This document shows positions 62,981 through 64,000 of a DNA stretch of 64,000 nucleotides, in pieces. How positions within the stretch are numbered: position 1 is the stretch's first letter; every line of letters begins with the position of its first letter. The DNA is from ASV31 sp965229765 (lineage in GTDB: Bacteria > Pseudomonadota > Alphaproteobacteria > Rhodobacterales > Rhodobacteraceae), in assembly GCA_965229765.1 (NCBI GenBank), contig CBDDJT010000004.1, forward strand, positions 682,001 through 746,000. Direction: 5' to 3'. The position numbers and the translations under genes were made by a program. The notes beneath the pieces were generated by a model. That model made no database searches. It saw nothing but the letters and a program-made list of their open reading frames with translations, and was not told where the DNA came from.

Positions 62981-63844
62981 TCAACTGGCGCGGCGGGCCC
63001 GCCACGTCACCCAGACAGAAGCACCGACGACGAGCACCGCCCCGGCCCAGAAACGGGGCGTTGGAACCTCGTCGAACACCAGCGCTCCGACCGAGACCGA
63101 AACGATGAGGCTCAGGTAACTGAGTACCGACAGGAACCCGGCCTCGCCATGGTAATGAGCGCGCAGAAAGCAGAACTGCGCCGACTGGGCAAAGACCCCG
63201 ATCAGCAGGAGCCGAGGCAGGTGACCCGGCGCGATATCGACCCATCCGCTCCAGGCGAACGGGGCCGAGAACGCGGCCAGTCCGAAGGTGTAGAAGGCCA
63301 TCATCACGGTGGCCGGAACATTCCTCAGGCGGCGGGTGACGATGACGGCCCCGGACCCCGACAGGATCACCACCGCCAGCGCAAGAAGCCCGGCCGACCA
63401 TTCCGCGGTCCCGGGACCGACCGCGACAAGGACGCCAAGCAGGGCCACCAGCGCTGCTGCCCAGCGGCGCGGGCCGATGGTTTCGTGCAGGATCAGCGCC
63501 GCCATCACCATTGTGACGAGCGGACGGGTAAAGTTCATCGCCGTGAACAGGGCCAGAGGCACGCGCGCAATGGCAAAAAAGCTTGCCGTCAGGGTCACGA
63601 CGGACAGGAACACTCGCAAAAGATGCAGCCAAGGAGTTTGCAGCCGCGTAAAGGCCGAGCGATCCCGCCAGATGAAGGGCGCGATCATGAGCAGACCGAC
63701 ACCCGCCCGCAGGAACACGATCTGCGACGCGGCATAGTCCATGCCCAGGGCCTTGACGATCGACAGCGCCCAGATGTTCAGCGACATGTCCGCGATCAGC
63801 CAGGCGCCGCCCCTGACATTGTCGCGCGGCGCCCCGTCCGTCAT
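62981..63844 (-). CDS. EamA/DMT-family transporter
   Basis: A 287-residue membrane protein with about ten helices in two EamA repeats. SIVKALGMDYAASQIVFLRA and FAIARVPLALFTAMNFTRPL in the first repeat, and FSAPFAWSGWVDIAP, then LLIGVFAQSAQFCFLRAHYH in the second, fit the drug/metabolite transporter superfamily. It may export amino acids or other small metabolites. The ATG overlaps the stop of the deacetylase-like gene upstream. Confidence 0.88.
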   Translation of the reverse strand: MTDGAPRDNVRGGAWLIADMSLNIWALSIVKALGMDYAASQIVFLRAGVGLLMIAPFIWRDRSAFTRLQTPWLHLLRVFLSVVTLTASFFAIARVPLALFTAMNFTRPLVTMVMAALILHETIGPRRWAAALVALLGVLVAVGPGTAEWSAGLLALAVVILSGSGAVIVTRRLRNVPATVMMAFYTFGLAAFSAPFAWSGWVDIAPGHLPRLLLIGVFAQSAQFCFLRAHYHGEAGFLSVLSYLSLIVSVSVGALVFDEVPTPRFWAGAVLVVGASVWVTWRARRAS

Positions 63845-64000
63845 TCGCGCGGTGCGATCAGGTTCGCCATCAGCCGGAACGCCCCCGGCACCAGGTGTTC
63901 CATCTGGTGGTGCAGGATCAGCGAGGTGTGCACATGGCGTCCCCGCCCGATGTCCGCCACAAGTAGCGCGCCCTGATGCGGGGCCTCGTCCGGGTCGGCC
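63841..64000 (-). CDS. PIG-L family deacetylase-like protein, C-terminal end only
   Basis: Only the last 52 residues are in the window. The frame is open to the right edge. EAPHQGALLVADIGRGRHVH, TSLILHHQMEHLVPGAFRLM and ANLI match the tail domain of large PIG-L-type proteins, where a G-R/K-G-x-x-x-Y/H-T pattern is followed by PGA-(F/Y)-R-L. This is a short match, so the family call is tentative. The stop overlaps the EamA gene. Confidence 0.5.
   Translation of the reverse strand, partial: ADPDEAPHQGALLVADIGRGRHVHTSLILHHQMEHLVPGAFRLMANLIAPRE

Noticed and set aside
1..64000. CRISPR array or rRNA operon
   Set aside because: No regularly spaced direct repeats and no rRNA-like stretch were seen on reading the window.

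Overview
The window is a high-GC chromosomal segment, probably from an alphaproteobacterium of the Rhodobacterales (marine Roseobacter/Rhodobacter-type). Three things suggest this: the hemD - mitofilin-like - hemY order, the neighbouring tsaD - gpsA - EVE-domain - DUF1761 block, and a DUF2853 protein. Genus is not claimed. The arrangement is a polysaccharide locus (about 1-39 kb), a short defence/repair-like AT-rich insert (about 39.8-41.2 kb), a conserved housekeeping block with a tRNA-Thr (41.3-48.3 kb), and a nutrient-uptake half (48.5-64 kb).

Polysaccharide locus. It opens with glycosyltransferases, a glutamine-hydrolysing asparagine synthetase paralogue, an EpsG-like polymerase and another glycosyltransferase. 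Next come an OafA-type O-acyltransferase with a C-terminal SGNH domain and an outer-membrane barrel protein on the other strand. A Wza / low-molecular-weight phosphatase / Wzc export triad follows with a UDP-glucuronate 4-epimerase-like enzyme. A GC-poor orphan membrane protein, two methyltransferases around a GtrA protein, a second AsnB paralogue and a GtrB/DPM1-like transferase come next. Insertion-sequence relics (IS30, IS256, IS1182) and a small integrase / XRE / terminase-small-subunit island (24.1-27.1 kb) interrupt the locus. It resumes with a GDP-L-fucose cassette (gmd, fcl, manC), an O-antigen ligase/polymerase, a GT11 fucosyltransferase, further transferases and an MsbA-like ABC exporter. 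It ends with a second YdcF-family protein and a PhyH/HD-domain oxygenase pair resembling PhnY/PhnZ. The likely product is an acylated, fucosylated, uronate-containing capsule or exopolysaccharide. No classical Wzx flippase or initiating sugar-phosphate transferase lies in the window.

Mobile and foreign DNA. GC content drops abruptly inside genes at about 3.74-4.64 kb and 5.63-6.69 kb, and across 14.8-16.6 kb and 39.85-41.2 kb, which points to recombination or transfer. An SGNH fragment is cut off exactly at the integrase gene. The island genes start around a 29-bp shared intergenic dyad.

Housekeeping and nutrient half. After the tRNA-Thr(CGT) comes a five-gene Dpp/Opp-type peptide importer with a methyltransferase, an acetyltransferase and a PHP-family hydrolase attached in tight succession. 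A Ugp-like glycerol-3-phosphate/glycerophosphodiester system follows: divergent permease-permease-phosphodiesterase and binding protein-ATPase arms that share a candidate Pho box. A PfkB sugar kinase, a DMT exporter and the tail of a PIG-L-type deacetylase close the window.
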